Assembly: GCA_948099385.1 (NCBI GenBank)
Contig: CANUEZ040000168.1
Coordinates: forward strand, 8,521,001-8,585,000
Source of the DNA: Fasciola hepatica
Taxonomy: Eukaryota > Platyhelminthes > Trematoda > Plagiorchiida > Fasciolidae
Direction of reading: 5' to 3'
DNA: 64,000 nt
In this document: positions 24,813 through 37,070 of the stretch, in pieces
How the letters are laid out: each line of letters begins with the position of its first letter
Position numbering within the stretch: the first letter of the stretch is position 1
Program-made: the position numbers and the translations under genes
The notes under the pieces: model-generated
What the model was told of the DNA's origin: nothing
The model's database searches: none
Seen by the model: only the letters and a program-made list of their open reading frames with translations

Positions 24813-26235
24813 CAAACACACGAAATCAAGCGATCCCATCTACTACTGTGATATCATTTCACTACCATCTGAACGTACATTTTCAGGTTATAAAGCCAAT
24901 ACCACTCACGTGGGGGATGTAAAAATATATCTTTATTTTTCTCCCTTGCTAGACATTTCTCGGTTCGTCATTCTGAAAGTCTTCAGTGCAGCGAAAATTG
25001 GCCAGAAGTTTCAAATCTGGGGCATTTAAAAGAAAAAAGAGAGCATCGAGCGGACGAGTCCCCAGTTAAAGTTAAATTATCAGTAGAAATGTGGGCATTA
25101 CTTGTTGTCGTAGTAACGTCAAAGCCAATGGGTACGACAGCATGCCATGTTTCACTGGAACAGTCCGTTGAGCGACAAGTTGAACAGTCAGCCCACGTAC
25201 TGGTGGCTCACGTGACTCACAATCACACACATCCCCGGAGACTGAGTCCCGGTAGAGTCTACGCAGCGCGTGTGCGCTGTAGCTGATGTGTCCTAACACG
25301 GTGGAGGAAACAACTGTTCCCGGTTTCCACAGTTTGAGCGTTAATGCTCTGCATGAGGATTATTGCATGAACAATGTAAAACTGTGGTTATTTGCTTCAG
25401 TCTTAGATCAATAAGGAAACAGAGCATTTCTGCTGATTGTCTCATTTGATCTCAAATGAGTGATTTTACCCACATCATTCAGTTCGAGTCAGTTTTTTGC
25501 TGTCTTGCTAACCCACATGGATGCGTCAGCGCTATATGATGAACAGTAGTATAAGAACACGCACGCAAACACATGCACACGCACACACACATGTACACAG
25601 AAACACACACGAGAACCTTTCATTCATAATTCCACTTTCATATGTGACTTTTAAAGGCGGATCAGCTGACTTTTAAATCGTCTGCACTGAATGACCATGA
25701 GTCATCATCTGTGAGTAGAGGAACGAAATTTGAGTATCGCAAAATAACAATGATAAAATACATCCGTACCTTAGAAACCTCAGTACGTGCATCGAATATG
25801 CATTTCCTGATCGGAAAATAGAAGATACGAGAGCAACACAGTGGAAACCCTAATTTTGGGGATAACAATCGAACGGTTTCTCATCTGATCCACGAAAGAT
25901 TTTTCGAATCTTTATGGACACATGTGCCACAAAATCGGGTGCAAAACAAATCACGACTGAAAGTGAGAGGTTTCAGGCACCAACAATTCATCTAGTGGAG
26001 CAAAAAATCCGGCTCAGATCCCGAATGTGCTACTTACGGTACAATTGCCATAACATGAAAAGGTATACGCGCATATCTTCACTGCTGTCTAGTGAAATTA
26101 TCAAAGAAAAGCTTTTTACATCAGAATGTGGTGCACGAGAATGCTTTTATTTGTCTCAAAGAAGATATAGTGCAAGAAATGATTTTAAACCCACCCTGGT
26201 TTTCCCACTTCCTTTGAGTCAAACCATTTACGAGG
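24810..26235. other. unassigned sequence with an interrupted CA tract
   Basis: An imperfect ca-rich stretch lies at 25,556-25,612 (acgcacgcaaacacatgcac and similar). The 153-codon plus-strand frame at 25,914-26,375 is the longest non-repeat frame in the window. Its end lies inside dispersed repeat H and it shows no known domain, so I do not call it a gene. Confidence 0.4.
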
Positions 26236-26239
26236 ATCA

Positions 26240-26395
26240 TATTCGGGTTACCGAAGTGTCAATCCAGCTACATAACAAGTACGCACATGTAATTAAGAAC
26301 GTGAGACAGATAATTTGCCTTAGAGAGTCCGAAATGCTATTAAACTCACCATCGACTAATAGAGAAAACAACTAGCTGGTTATGAAAACCAACGA
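26240..26395 (+). repeat. dispersed repeat H, copy 1
   Basis: It aligns by eye with the minus strand of 28,455-28,590. Shared landmarks are tacgcaca, taat(t/g)tgccttaga, cgaaatg(c/t)tat and ctggtta(t/c)gaaa. The class is unknown; a retroelement end is possible. Confidence 0.55.
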
Positions 26396-27200
26396 TATTT
26401 AGTATTTATGACTAAAAGACAGGCATGCTTCTATTGATGTGCTGATTGGACTCAAAATTATACCGTATCCGATTCACTTATCAAGCAAAATGTTGAAGGC
26501 TCCTCTCGTTACTTTGACGCACCTCGCTAATGAACTGCAGTCTTTTTCGTTCGGGTCCAGTCACAGACCGTGAGCAGACCAGCCCACGGTCTTGATCTCA
26601 TGATACAGTACTCGCATTCTAAAGGGTTTGAGTTCATGTATAACCGCATTATCGTGTTGAAAGATCATGGAGCTTAGCCCCTTTTTCCGAATCACTAGAA
26701 AGGCAAATTCATTCATTGTGCTATTGTGGGAATCGACCGTCCGCGTCTCTATTAAAATTGTAAGCTGAGATTTCCGGTCCTCAAAAAGCCCACCTTAAAC
26801 CATAACAGATTCTTTAACCAAGGCTTACGAACCGAGGTCCTGATTGCTCCTCTGGAAGTCGTGCCAGTTTTATATGATACAATCAGCGATCACGGCTGCG
26901 TTAGTGGAAATCAAACTTTGGTTTCTCACTAAATATCACACCATTCTATTCAGCATTGCAGATGATAAGATTTCTGACATATTCATCTAGATCTTGAAAA
27001 TGACGGTCATTCGTCCAAGGCACTGATTTCATTTTTCTGTACTGCGAAAATGGTTAACAGAATATACGTTTTTGTACACGTCAAAGGCTTACATCCAGTG
27101 GCAAGGAGCCCTGTATCCTCGCCGCACCCTTCCATTGGAAGCTTTTGGTTGATGGTGGATCTCTTCCAGAATAGTTATACATAAACATGTGATAAACAAA

Positions 27201-27345
27201 TCCTCAGGTCATCCGACCAACCACTTGGAAGCACCACACTCGAGTTTTCCCTCTTGTTAGAGCGCGTCAGTGGTGCATATCCTCCACCGTACCCAGGGTT
27301 TGAACACGCGAAGCAGGTTTAAATGTGGGTACGTTGGCCCCATCC
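27201..27345 (-). mobile_element. tRNA-derived SINE, family D, copy 3 (left arm of pair 2)
   Basis: On the minus strand the tail landmarks are tggtgcttcc, tggtcggatgacctgagga and a box B gtgttcaaaccctggg. The head upstream of box B is strongly worn. It faces copy 4 across about 95 bp. Confidence 0.7.
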
Positions 27346-27440
27346 GGTAGAAAAGACCTGATTTTATGGGAAGCATTCGCTTGGAGTTATTCGGACAGAT
27401 ACCTTGTCTCCATTTGAAGCTCTTGGGAATTTCTGGCCAG

Positions 27441-27612
27441 GACGGGAGAGAGGCGACGCAGTGGTATCACACACGCCTTCCAAATGAAAGAGTCCGGGTT
27501 CAAACCCTGGATGTGGTGGATGACATGCAGCCCTAAGAGCTCTGACAAGTGCTTCCGAGCGCAGGTTTGGTCGGATGAGCTGAGGTTCGTGCACAAAAAC
27601 GGGGCCAGTCAA
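27441..27612 (+). mobile_element. tRNA-derived SINE, family D, copy 4 (right arm of pair 2)
   Basis: This copy has the best preserved D head: gacgggagagaggcgacgca, then gtggtatcacacacgccttc (box A region), then a self-complementary box B gggttcaaaccc. The tail carries tgcttccgagcgcaggtttg and gaggttcgtgc. Relative to the other copies it lacks about 18 bases between ctctgacaag and tgcttcc, where they read agcgaaactcgagtctgg or similar. Confidence 0.8.
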
Positions 27613-27614
27613 AT

Positions 27615-28450
27615 GATATAAGTAGAAAGAAGCAACAATATCACTATAACTGTAATCAATACGATTATTGGCATTATTATTATTAACATTTTTTGAAACA
27701 CCACTGAAAACTCATCTCATGACCTACTCGGAGAATTACCTCACCAGTTCCACTTTTCGCTTCGTAACACAATTATTTTTATGCTTCACAATTTACGATC
27801 TATAAAATATCTTGGGAATTGGCGCATGTTTGCCACCGAGTATTTTTCTTGTTCCAGATCAGGCTACCTTGGGTTTCACACCGTTCCTCAATCTTGATAA
27901 CAAATAAGCTAATACTTCTAATTACAATGAAATAGGCTGAATAAACTGCTTTCGCAAAGCGTATTATAGCGGAGAAAGCTGTGACAACAGAACGATGCGA
28001 GTATCAGAAAGATCAGACCGACGAACCGAGAGCCACAGACCAAAGAACAGACGAGGGGTACGGTGGAAGCATTCCTAAATTGCAAGAAGAGGTATACGGA
28101 CTAGCTGATGGGATTTATCGAGTTCTTAGGCGAAAAACAAGGTGGTCCATGTTAGGGGGTGCCGAACATGTCGTCAAACAAAACAATCGGACCAGCTGAA
28201 CGGAAATAATGCACAAAAGAATCAAGCTAATGGCCACAGCCAACCTGGCCAGAAAGCAGTCGAAATACTCAGGCCGCCGGAGAATTGATGTTGCTAGAGC
28301 ATGGTCTGAAAAAAAACCATACAAGGGTTGTGAACGTTTCACCAACTTAACTTCTTTGGTTGCTCAAATACGGGTGTTCCTCGTCGGTTTAGCCATCTTG
28401 GTGACAATACGGCGTGAATAAATGACTTGGCATGAAAACGAACCACAGCC
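27615..28450. other. unassigned non-coding sequence
   Basis: Two adjacent plus-strand frames (27,981-28,199 and 28,209-28,421) are charged and lysine/arginine rich, without a recognised domain. Confidence 0.4.
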
Positions 28451-28454
28451 AATA

Positions 28455-28590
28455 AGGTCATTGTGTTTCGTAACCAGTAGGTGGTTTTTGTCATTCGTCG
28501 AGGGACTGGGTTTGATAACATTTCGCTCTTTCTAAGGCACATTATTCTTAACAGATCAGTTTATCCGTGTGCGTATTCAATAGATTATTC
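28455..28590 (-). repeat. dispersed repeat H, copy 2
   Basis: It is the minus-strand counterpart of 26,240-26,395. Matching segments include taatgtgccttagaaagagc and ctactggttacgaaacac. The two copies are inverted relative to each other, about 2 kb apart. Confidence 0.55.
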
Positions 28591-28594
28591 GGTT

Positions 28595-29570
28595 GACGGA
28601 TCAGGATGCCAAACTGGGTTGTTCTGATTAATGTGGACTGAAGGTAATCGAAGAAAACAAGGTGAGTTCAAAGCTTTTCCGGTGCCGTATTACGACAATT
28701 TTTTGAGACATTCCTACGGACACTGGTGTTCGATTTTGGACCATGTGGAAAAGCGATGCGCAATTAGAAGGGTAAGGAGCACTTTCCATATTAATTGGTG
28801 ATTTTGCTATGTCAATCAAATATACTTCTGGTAAAACCCAAGAGAGGTCACACTCGGAACTGAATGTAGGCCGCGAGTGGATTGGATCATCTGGAGTTCA
28901 ATGAAGTTCATTTCTGGACCAGATTACGCATGTCCATCAGAATTATTACGTACTCATTGACTGACGAAAATCCTGAAAAGAAATACGGTTTCATCATCCG
29001 CCAAGAAGTCAATTTGTACTTTTCGGGAACTAACAAGATGAATGCTTTTCAGGTAAATCCAACCAAAGTTATTGAACAATTCATGATTTTTAATCGGCTG
29101 AAGAAAATGCAACCATTTCCGTTTCCAAGGAAACGAGGTCATTAGGAGATTTATTGAAGAAACAGCCATTTAAACCGGATGTTTGTTTAGAGTCCGTTAG
29201 TAGTTTATTATGACAGGGTGAAATCCTATGGAAATTTAGACCAAATTCATTCAATTTCATGCTTTATGCCTCTGTGGATGAACACTGAGAAATTATGAAA
29301 GCAAATTACAAACATGAATGAAGGCAGTGTGCAGCATAACCTGTCCTTCTGTCCATTGGAGACAGTATTTGGGTTAGTAAGAAACCTAACAAGATAGGGA
29401 TCTGTAGAAGATTTGTGGTACTTGGTACAAGCAAACAAAAGTGCATAGAGGTCTCTAGTAGGATATTTGACGGAAGACCTGTACTAAAATCAGGATGTAG
29501 AGAATGCGACCGGTCATCCCAGTACCGTCATGCAACATCCTTCAGGAAAATGTCATACAGGCTTTCTGGT
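28595..29570. other. unassigned non-coding sequence
   Basis: Nothing recognised. A plus-strand frame at 28,882-29,145 and its antisense partner lack domains. Confidence 0.45.
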
Positions 29571-29577
29571 TACTTTG

Positions 29578-29700
29578 TATTGATCAGGCTGTAGGCATCC
29601 ATGTTGTTGTTCGTTTAATACGGGTTTGGGCTCCCGATGGGACACCTACTGAGATCAGCGCCCATGAGGAACTGTGTTTTATTTATTTATTAGATCGAAC
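29578..29700 (+). repeat. dispersed repeat F, copy 2
   Basis: It corresponds to 8,751-8,871: tattgatcaggctgtaggc, then ctcccgatgggacacc, then tagatcgaac. The copies differ by many substitutions and short indels. Confidence 0.5.
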
Positions 29701-29704
29701 AGCT

Positions 29705-30755
29705 GGTTACGCAGTAGCATGCATTTGTATGTTTATCTGAGACTTGGGGAAAATTCCAAATGAAAGTGATTCACATTGTGGCAATATCATCAAGGTGAGT
29801 CCTTTGGCAAACCAAAATACAGGGAATCTTAGAAGTTAAGAGGCATCAAGTATCGCAGTCCTAATTAGCTAGATGTTTGAAGTCCATTGAAAAAACGGTG
29901 CCATTTTTTGTAATCCTTTTTATTAGAAACGTGCATTTCACCGAAACCGGCTCCTTACACGGCTGCACCAGTGGTACAATCACTGAGCGGATATTCAGTA
30001 GGGAATGATTCATTGATACTGCTCAGTTGTCTAGCTGGTAACGCAATGAATAGCTTTGCAAAGCAGTATGTTGCAGTCATTTTTTCACAAAAGATGTGTT
30101 TGACTGGTTGCTATAGATACCGTAATCCAAAATCAAGTATTTAAGCGCTCGATCGATAGCCATTCTCAATTTTTTGAGTCATTTTTGAATTTCATGAAGC
30201 TGGTTGTTCAGATAAATACAAATCGTTGGCATTTGGCCTAGTGGTACTAAGTAACGTTCATAATTGTGCATTTCGCGGCTGACTTCTACTCGCGGAATTC
30301 AGTGGAAATGCACTACTCACAATGCCTAACAAGTCAGAATAAATGACTCTACAGGGTTTCGATCTTTGATTCTGCTTGATGAATCATTTTTTGAAAGTCA
30401 TGTTTGTTTTACGCTGGTCGTCCTTTTCATGCAGCTAAGTTCACTTTACAGTAGATGAAGTGGTTTGACAACGAACAGAAGATGTCCGTTCCTTTTTGCT
30501 CTTCACTCAAAGCACAACTCCGCAAAATCCTCCCCACCTTCAAGTGACTAGGTAACATTCATTTTTCACATCAAAAATAAACAACCGTTTTTTGCTTCGA
30601 CATGACTTCTCCACATTCAGATAGCTTTATTCCATGTCTGATATGGTATTCATCTGTCTGTACTGGTACGTACTATGATTACCGCAAATCTGATCACCAA
30701 GGGACACATTCTAACTCAACAAAACTGAATGGTTACCATCAAGAACCAGAAATCC
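29705..30755. other. unassigned sequence upstream of an endonuclease remnant
   Basis: The last 150 bases (30,600-30,755) may hold the eroded start of the retroelement that is recognisable from about 30,766. The rest shows nothing. Confidence 0.35.
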
Positions 30756-30765
30756 ACCTGAACGA

Positions 30766-31394
30766 ATGTCCCACCTGCCAGCACCCTCAAGAGCCAGCGG
30801 AGTTGGTTGTGTTATTTACGCTTCGAAATACCCGTTTCCTATTCACGAATCCATTGTGTCCGAAGCCTTTTGTTTATTATTGTGTACTGTTTTCGAATAT
30901 TACCTGTGTATAATTTGGTCATTTGTCTCAAACCAGTGGATAATTAACTTCGACTCTTTCATATCGAACTTATTAGCATGAGCTGATGGTCTACTTTCGT
31001 ACGTTTTTCATATTGTTTCCTGTTTACTCTATATTAAAACCCGATGTAATGTGCCCGAGTATAACCGTATTCTTCCGGGACAGTAAGCAAACGAACTTCT
31101 TCACCAAATACTCGACGCGTTAGCTATCGGAGACGTTTATCTTATCTGCTACAGTTACCGACTGGCACCATCTGTTTCTTCTGAGTAAGACCAAAATGAG
31201 TGATGATTCAGTGTAAGTTCCGTCCGAGTTCCCGCGGAATCATTTCAGGGCTGAAATGGTCATTACATTCGGCAGTTTTCGAACAGTTAACTTTGCGAAT
31301 CTCGAACTGGATATCTCTGGTTCAGTGCACACCGCTCATGGACTCTGATCGTCCACTTTCCTTCGTCCTGCAACATAGCTCTATTGTTGAATGA
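30766..31394 (+). mobile_element. non-LTR retrotransposon endonuclease remnant
   Basis: Plus-strand translation shows an APE-type endonuclease domain broken into frames. Landmarks in order are: a SRASGVGCVIYAS block (about 30,784-30,824), matching the GGGxxxYV region; a YIKTRCNVPEYN block replacing the YRPPN motif (about 31,033-31,066); ANELLHQILDALAIGDVYLI (about 31,087-31,146), with one stop just before it; and, after a frame change, ISLVQCTPLMDSDRPLSFVL (about 31,305-31,365), matching the LVQxxTxxxxGSxRPSxLDL region. The GDFN and SDH catalytic motifs are not visible, so this copy is dead. No reverse transcriptase was recognised downstream. It is on the opposite strand to the endonuclease remnant at 7.5-8.0 kb and its sequence is different, which suggests a second LINE lineage. 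Confidence 0.65.
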
Positions 31395-31603
31395 CAAGTA
31401 TAAGCAACATTTAATAAGATTTAAAACAGTGTTATGGTCGTTCTTTCTCATATTAAAGTGAACTGAATATCGGCCAACATTCCATTACTAGTTCAAGAAA
31501 TCTCTATTTAAAAAAAAATTTTGCGATAACCTTGCCTGAACAGCACTGGCACCGGAATCAATGCAAGCCTCAGACATTTTCCTGGAACAAAGATAGTTTA
31601 GTA

Positions 31604-31614
31604 GGGGGGGGGGG
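31604..31614. repeat. poly-G run
   Basis: Eleven consecutive G bases. Other homopolymer C/G runs lie at 44,621-44,630, 47,064-47,074 and 60,093-60,103. Confidence 0.9.
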
Positions 31615-31741
31615 TAGACTTTTCTGTAAGAGTTTTGTTAGAATCTAATCACTCTGAAAAAGGTTGATCTCCGTTTTGTTAAACAAACTGTTACTAACGA
31701 GTCCGGATGAGCTGGTGCTTAGTTGTCTAAATCATAATCCT

Positions 31742-31815
31742 TCAGCCAGGATTTCAGTCCCAGTGGAAGCTCGGTGGAGGTTCTCTGCTGATGATTCCTA
31801 ATGCAAACAAAACGG
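31742..31815 (+). mobile_element. degenerate tRNA-derived SINE, family B (tail part)
   Basis: It carries aagctcggtggaggttct, then ctgctgatgattcctaatgc, then aaaacggc in the same order as the intact B element (gctcggtggatgtgcactgc, tgatgattcccaac, gacgaaacagc). Confidence 0.5.
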
Positions 31816-31819
31816 CCGA

Positions 31820-32965
31820 ACGGAACGCATAGGTCAAAATGTCACGGCTGCCTATGGAAACCGCGGGTTAACGTGACCTAAAAGCAATTCCTTGACCCCG
31901 GCAGAAGTTCCTGTCGGCAGTACATTCCTTCTTGAACTTTTTCACAGTAATTACGATGTTGTGTACAATGTCATTTGTTATGGGATAGATATTTTATTTT
32001 ATCGTTATACTCAACATTTTCATGCCGGAATGGGTATGCCGAAGAAAAAATAGAGCTCATAATTACTGAACTATGAGGGCGAGCCGAATATTCGTATATG
32101 AGAATTCGCCGGGAGAAAAGGTCTATGAATTAGGTAAAGCCTCCAAAATATCACTGTCAGAATGAGTAAAAGCAAAGCCACCCACCCCTGAACTCGTTCG
32201 GTATTATTTATTCACGTAGCTGAATGTACTAGTCAATAACTACGCGATCTTTGAATATTCTACATTGTCAATCATGTTCTGAAATATTCTGCCAAACAGG
32301 AATGCTCTTTGTCATTACTTTCTGTTTGAGACGTTTCGTACTTTTATTTCGCGAGTCAAGATGAGCTTGGCGAGAGGCTAAAAACCCATAAACTTCAGAT
32401 GAAATTGAAATATTGGGAGCATTCCAAAAACCGTGATCCTCGTGTGGTGATGCACATATGCAAGGAGAGACTATAGGTCAAAAGATCGGGGAGACAGAAG
32501 CCATTTTGACAGCTAACTAAAAGCTTTGATCCCATATTGTAAAGCTCATGTGAAAGCAGCCTTTAGCGCTCTAGACCGTGGGTTGGTCGGTGCACCAATG
32601 ACATACTGAACGATTTTCCGTCTAGTAATTGCACCTCTTATAACGACGAATCTATCATACTCTTCAACTTTAATATCCCTCAGGTTCTCACTCGCTTGTA
32701 CCCAGTTTGTTTTCGGCTCCGATTCCGCCTAACTGTAGTTATCTAAACCTTAAGCCTTCGTTATACCGCGTCGTGCTCCCGATAAACACTTAGCCTCTGT
32801 GGGTGAAACCTCGTCACTAGCTGCCGCTGCTCACCAGTTCATGGATCTTCTCAGCAAAATCTCATCAAGAATCTTTCCATCTTTTTGATTGTTATTTACT
32901 TCCTTTCAGTGTGTGATAATTGCGCAATATTTCGAGGAGGGGGTTGAAACCAGTTACAATATGCC
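31820..32965. other. unassigned non-coding sequence
   Basis: No gene or repeat identified. Confidence 0.45.
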
Positions 32966-32969
32966 TATT

Positions 32970-33060
32970 GGGGGATGATTGGCGACCCAAGCAGGATCAA
33001 AACCCGGGACTAAAAGGTTTTTAAGTCCATCTTGATAACTGTCTGACCACGGCCGGAATG
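32970..33060 (-). mobile_element. tRNA-derived SINE, family C, copy 3
   Basis: On the minus strand the order is ccggccgtggtcagacagtt, then cccgggttttgatcctgc (box B), then ttgggtcgccaatcatcccc, parallel to the copies at 12,172 and 15,697. Confidence 0.6.
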
Positions 33061-33064
33061 TGTA

Positions 33065-35580
33065 CGATACTTCGATGGTTGTTTACATCAGAGCATTACA
33101 TGTATATTGTAGCCAACACAATTATCCCGATGAATAGTACTTCATCAGCCGTATTCCAGATTGGCTTGTTCCCTTATTTCCACACCACGGAATCATGGGT
33201 ACGCCACAACTAAATTGGACGAGTTACATGATTTGCCAGTCTTGTCACTCACGAATATTTCGCTTCCGCGCAGGCACAGTATGAACAGCGTGGGTTGGCC
33301 TAGTGTGCCCACGTTACCAGTAAACACGATGGATTATTCAGATACCATAAGAAAGTAAAACTTGAACTCATTGAAAGACAAACTGTTGACGTAGATCAAC
33401 ACATTGTGCTTGTTGCATATTTCATAGTTCCCGTACACATCTGGCGAGGTTGCCTGACACTACATAGATGGATTCGAAAGTGTTACATCAAATCAGGTAA
33501 AGCTCTGGATGCCATGGAGATAAAATCGATTGAGAAGTCATCTCTGTTTAAAAGTGTGAGGATCCGCCGTGGGGAGTAATTTCCTTTTAATGAACATCAA
33601 GTGTGAGTGTACTAATCTTGTAAGAAGACGGGTCCAAGTCAACGCTTCATCATCATTTTTTCGAAGAACTACCAGGTGCCTGCTACACACTCATAATCAT
33701 ATTCAGTCGATTTGACAGTTACATCATAACCTGTTCAATCATCAACCCATTTGACACATGTCAACTGTTAATATTATCCCAATTTTGGATTAAAAATTTG
33801 TAACTCAAACTCAAAACGAAGCTATCGGTATCTGATGAAAAAAATCAAACAGAGCAATAACTAGCACACTTATTTCAGATCAACGAAAATACTGGTGTTC
33901 TACTTTTACCAGTGCAGTATTCTTTCTTAATTGACTCTAATTCAGCGACTGTCATCATAGCATCCGTAACCTCAGATGACAATCAAATAGACGGGACAAA
34001 AACAGTTCAAAAATGCCCCTGAATTTTGCTGGCAGGTTGCAAAAGCTATCCAGAAGTGGAATGAAAAGCACATGTAACATAATCCGTCCTGGTTTTGCAA
34101 CTCCCATGCCTAGAGTAAGCCTGTGGTTTTTATTACTGCGTAGTCACTCAGTACCTTTGGGATTTTTCGTTTATTTCTTTGGCACACGCCCAAGATTAAA
34201 AAGGTGTGGATGTTCATCGATCAACTTCACATCTAAGCTAAATAACTGACCTTATTCTTCAATACTATCTAGAGGTAATAGCTCTCCTGAATCACGTGAA
34301 ACAGTGAACTTGCTCCCGTGACACGGGAATGATCATAAAGTACCGGAGAAGAGAAGTTCAACCATTCAGTACAGTATTATTGCTCACCCTTAAATGTATG
34401 TCACGTGTTATGTTGTCCAAGTGAAAAGTGATGTTTCTTCATGTCATGGGAAAATAAACATTGTTTGTCACTTTATTTATCTTCAAAATAATATCTATAT
34501 GGAGAAATCTGCAACCCCAAAAATAGTCTCTGTGCCAATTTCACTGACTCCTATGACCATAAGTGTATGCAGATTTATCTCCGAAATTATTCAATGAAAA
34601 CACTAAACGGTTTTAGAAATCATTCATTGAAACTTTACATATGTTGACCTGTATTGATCAGATAGTTCACTGGCAATGGATGGTGTAAAACCGGAGAATA
34701 TATCAAGAAAATCAGGTGATCAGCTAACGTTGATGGTATATTGAATAATACTCTCTGTTGCCCAACGACTTAATGGTCTCCCTATATTATACCACTTACA
34801 AAATTCCAGTGAATGGGATGTAAACATGCCAGGTAAGCTGTGCTCACAAATACTCTTGTTTCACCTATTCCGTCCACAGTATCTTCACAGTTGACTCTTT
34901 TGCTAGCCAGTATTGTATCTTCTGTGGGTATTGGGATGAGAAAATGTAGTGTCAGAACTCTTTGCCAACCACATCGAGAAGTGTTCAAGTCTTGTGGTCA
35001 ACGGGCAGGTTTTCGGACTCTGTTTTTAATATCACAGTAGAAACACAAAATATCAGATCCACAAATCCAATACCTATGGTCCGACGCTGACCTGATTGTC
35101 TTCAACAAGTTCAACTAATTCAAGAAGCTCATAAAGTCGGTGGTTGCGGTAGCCGAACTGTATTAATCACAAACGTCCGTCGAGGATGCAAACCCTGAAA
35201 CTGCCTTTAGTCTTCACCTTCAGAGATATCTCTTTCAATTTATTGGGAGAAGTCCTCTATCTCTGAATTCCAACTCTCAAAGTTAGCTTTTGTAGACTCA
35301 TTATCGTCAAAGCTCCAACAAAATGGTAATTTTTAGAATTAATACTTGCTTGACTTGTAACTGAACGGCTGAAATTTTCACGTTTTCGTTATTTTAGAGG
35401 TATATACTAAAAACAAATTTATATTTGCATAGTAACACGAATATCATTCTTAAATGAGAACACTATCAACGCATTACCTGGCAGCTCGGTTGTCCTCGTA
35501 AAGTAAATTCCAGTCTATGTATCAAGCAACTACTTACGAGTAGTGTATGGGATTGATTAATCTTTGTTTAACTGACTGTT
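33065..35580. other. unassigned non-coding sequence
   Basis: Several plus-strand frames of 60-80 codons (33,161; 34,013; 34,394; 34,840) show no domain and no consistent splice pattern. Confidence 0.4.
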
Positions 35581-35584
35581 CTTT

Positions 35585-35698
35585 GATGATGAGCTCTGGC
35601 AAGAGTGAAACGCGAGTCTGGCCCTTCCGAGTGCAGGTTGGTCGGATGACCTGATGTTTGTGCGTGAAACTTGGAGTCCAAAGGACAGTCAACTAAAC
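35585..35698 (+). mobile_element. tRNA-derived SINE, family D, copy 7 (5'-truncated)
   Basis: Only the tail is present: gatgagctctggcaagagtg, then tctggcccttccgagtgcag, then ggtcggatgacctgatg, then ttggagtccaaaggacagtc. The truncated 5' end is what incomplete reverse transcription would give. It is the only D copy without an inverted partner. Confidence 0.75.
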
Positions 35699-35699
35699 A

Positions 35700-36985
35700 A
35701 AAATTCCAGTCTGACAGACTGGAGAAGTGCATCATTTCATCCCGACGGATTCTTTATTGTTCGTAGTATCGTACACAGTGCTCCCCAACTTATATGGCCA
35801 TGACTTATTCCTGCTCACATCAACCGTAGAAATGGATCTAATAATTTACTAGTCACTGAAATCAGTTTCTTTTGAAACTTCATACCATAGGTAGCTCTTT
35901 GGTGAGCCACCAGATCTCACTATAGAAGACGGAAAGTGAGTCGAAAGACAATACATGTCACGAGGTAATGTTAATTTGTTCCCATAATGTTGGCTTTTGA
36001 TCGGCCAAACGGTCGAGTAGCTTAATTTGTTCCATCCTTCCTCGTACTGCTCTGTACGAATCTAAACGGAAAGGTTCTCACTGGGTATATTTAGTGCATT
36101 TTGACTGTTGTTTTTTATCAAGACTAAAAAATACTCCTAACCAGGTCGATTTCATTGGTTCTTTGGTCGTTGCCTCTAGTTGCAAAAACATTTTTACATA
36201 GAAAACGCAATAAAGCAATATTTGTTTACTAGATGGTTCTGAACAAAATCTTTCACGGTAAAACGCATAAACTGCACGGCTATGGCTTTATAACTCTCTT
36301 ATTTACCAGCATAGTGACACTTTCTGACAGTGTTCATCCGCGATGCTTTGCTTGTGTTCAGTCTGGAACAGCAAAAATAGAAATCTTCATGAGCACAGAG
36401 GCTCAGACAGTGTATCGCAGGGGTCCTACACTTACATCAGTCAAACGCCAACTTGGCTTCCAAAGGCCTGGGAGCTACACAGATCACTCTAATATGACCT
36501 TGATTTCAAGGTCATGCCTTCGAAAAGTTTTTGTCTCGTGAGATTACCATCAATACCGAAATTATTACTAATCTACCAGATAGCCCAATGTTTCCTACGT
36601 GTGTTTTATTACTTTATTTTTTTTTTACTGAGAAACGTAGTCGACTCTTTCACAAGAGGGAACTCCTCCTGGCAGGATCAGTAATAATGCCTCCATAGTG
36701 GAAACCCTTTTCAATGAATCTTACTCGTATGTTCATAATCAGCCACTTATTAAGTTTTCTCTGTCAAGCATCGGCCAAATTAACCATATTGGCCAAGGCC
36801 ATGCAATTTCAGATTCGCACGGAATAGTACAGATTTAAAGTGAACAATATTCGATCACTGAGCGTTGCTTATTCCCAACTATTGTTTTCTATTATAAGAG
36901 CAAAAATTATGAACCTAAAGGAGATATTGTTTCATTCGGAATTCAACAATAGTTATTTGTATTACGAAATCCACATGCATTTTTA
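35700..36985. other. unassigned non-coding sequence
   Basis: A plus-strand 102-codon frame at 36,233-36,541 contains a hydrophobic stretch followed by HPRCFACVQSG, which superficially resembles a signal peptide plus the first cysteines of a Ly6-type domain. The remaining cysteine pattern is absent, so no gene is called. Confidence 0.35.
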
Positions 36986-36990
36986 ATTCA

Positions 36991-37070
36991 CGCTGTGAAC
37001 TGGAGTCGAACCGAAGACCTTCAGCGTACCGAGCAGTTTTTCTACCAGCTGAGCTACGGTTATTGTTACC
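36991..37070 (-). mobile_element. tRNA-like SINE head, minus strand (family E-like)
   Basis: The minus strand contains accgtagctcagctggtaga (D-arm/box A) and cttcggttcgactccagt (T-arm/box B, stem partly mismatched), spaced as in a tRNA. The D-arm is close to that of the element at 15,384. No long tail was recognised. Confidence 0.5.

Noticed and set aside
24558..24851. Open frames with His-Thr runs across the CA tract
   Set aside because: Produced by the microsatellite; there is no domain on either side.
25914..26375. 153-codon plus-strand frame
   Set aside because: No recognised domain. It starts in unassigned sequence and ends inside repeat H, and composition gives no support.
26560..26625. 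Weak tRNA-like pair of boxes
   Set aside because: Both boxes have several mismatches and no other copy of the same sequence was found in the window.
36233..36541. Possible signal peptide plus Ly6-like start
   Set aside because: Only the first two cysteines fit; the rest of the three-finger pattern and convincing splice sites are absent.
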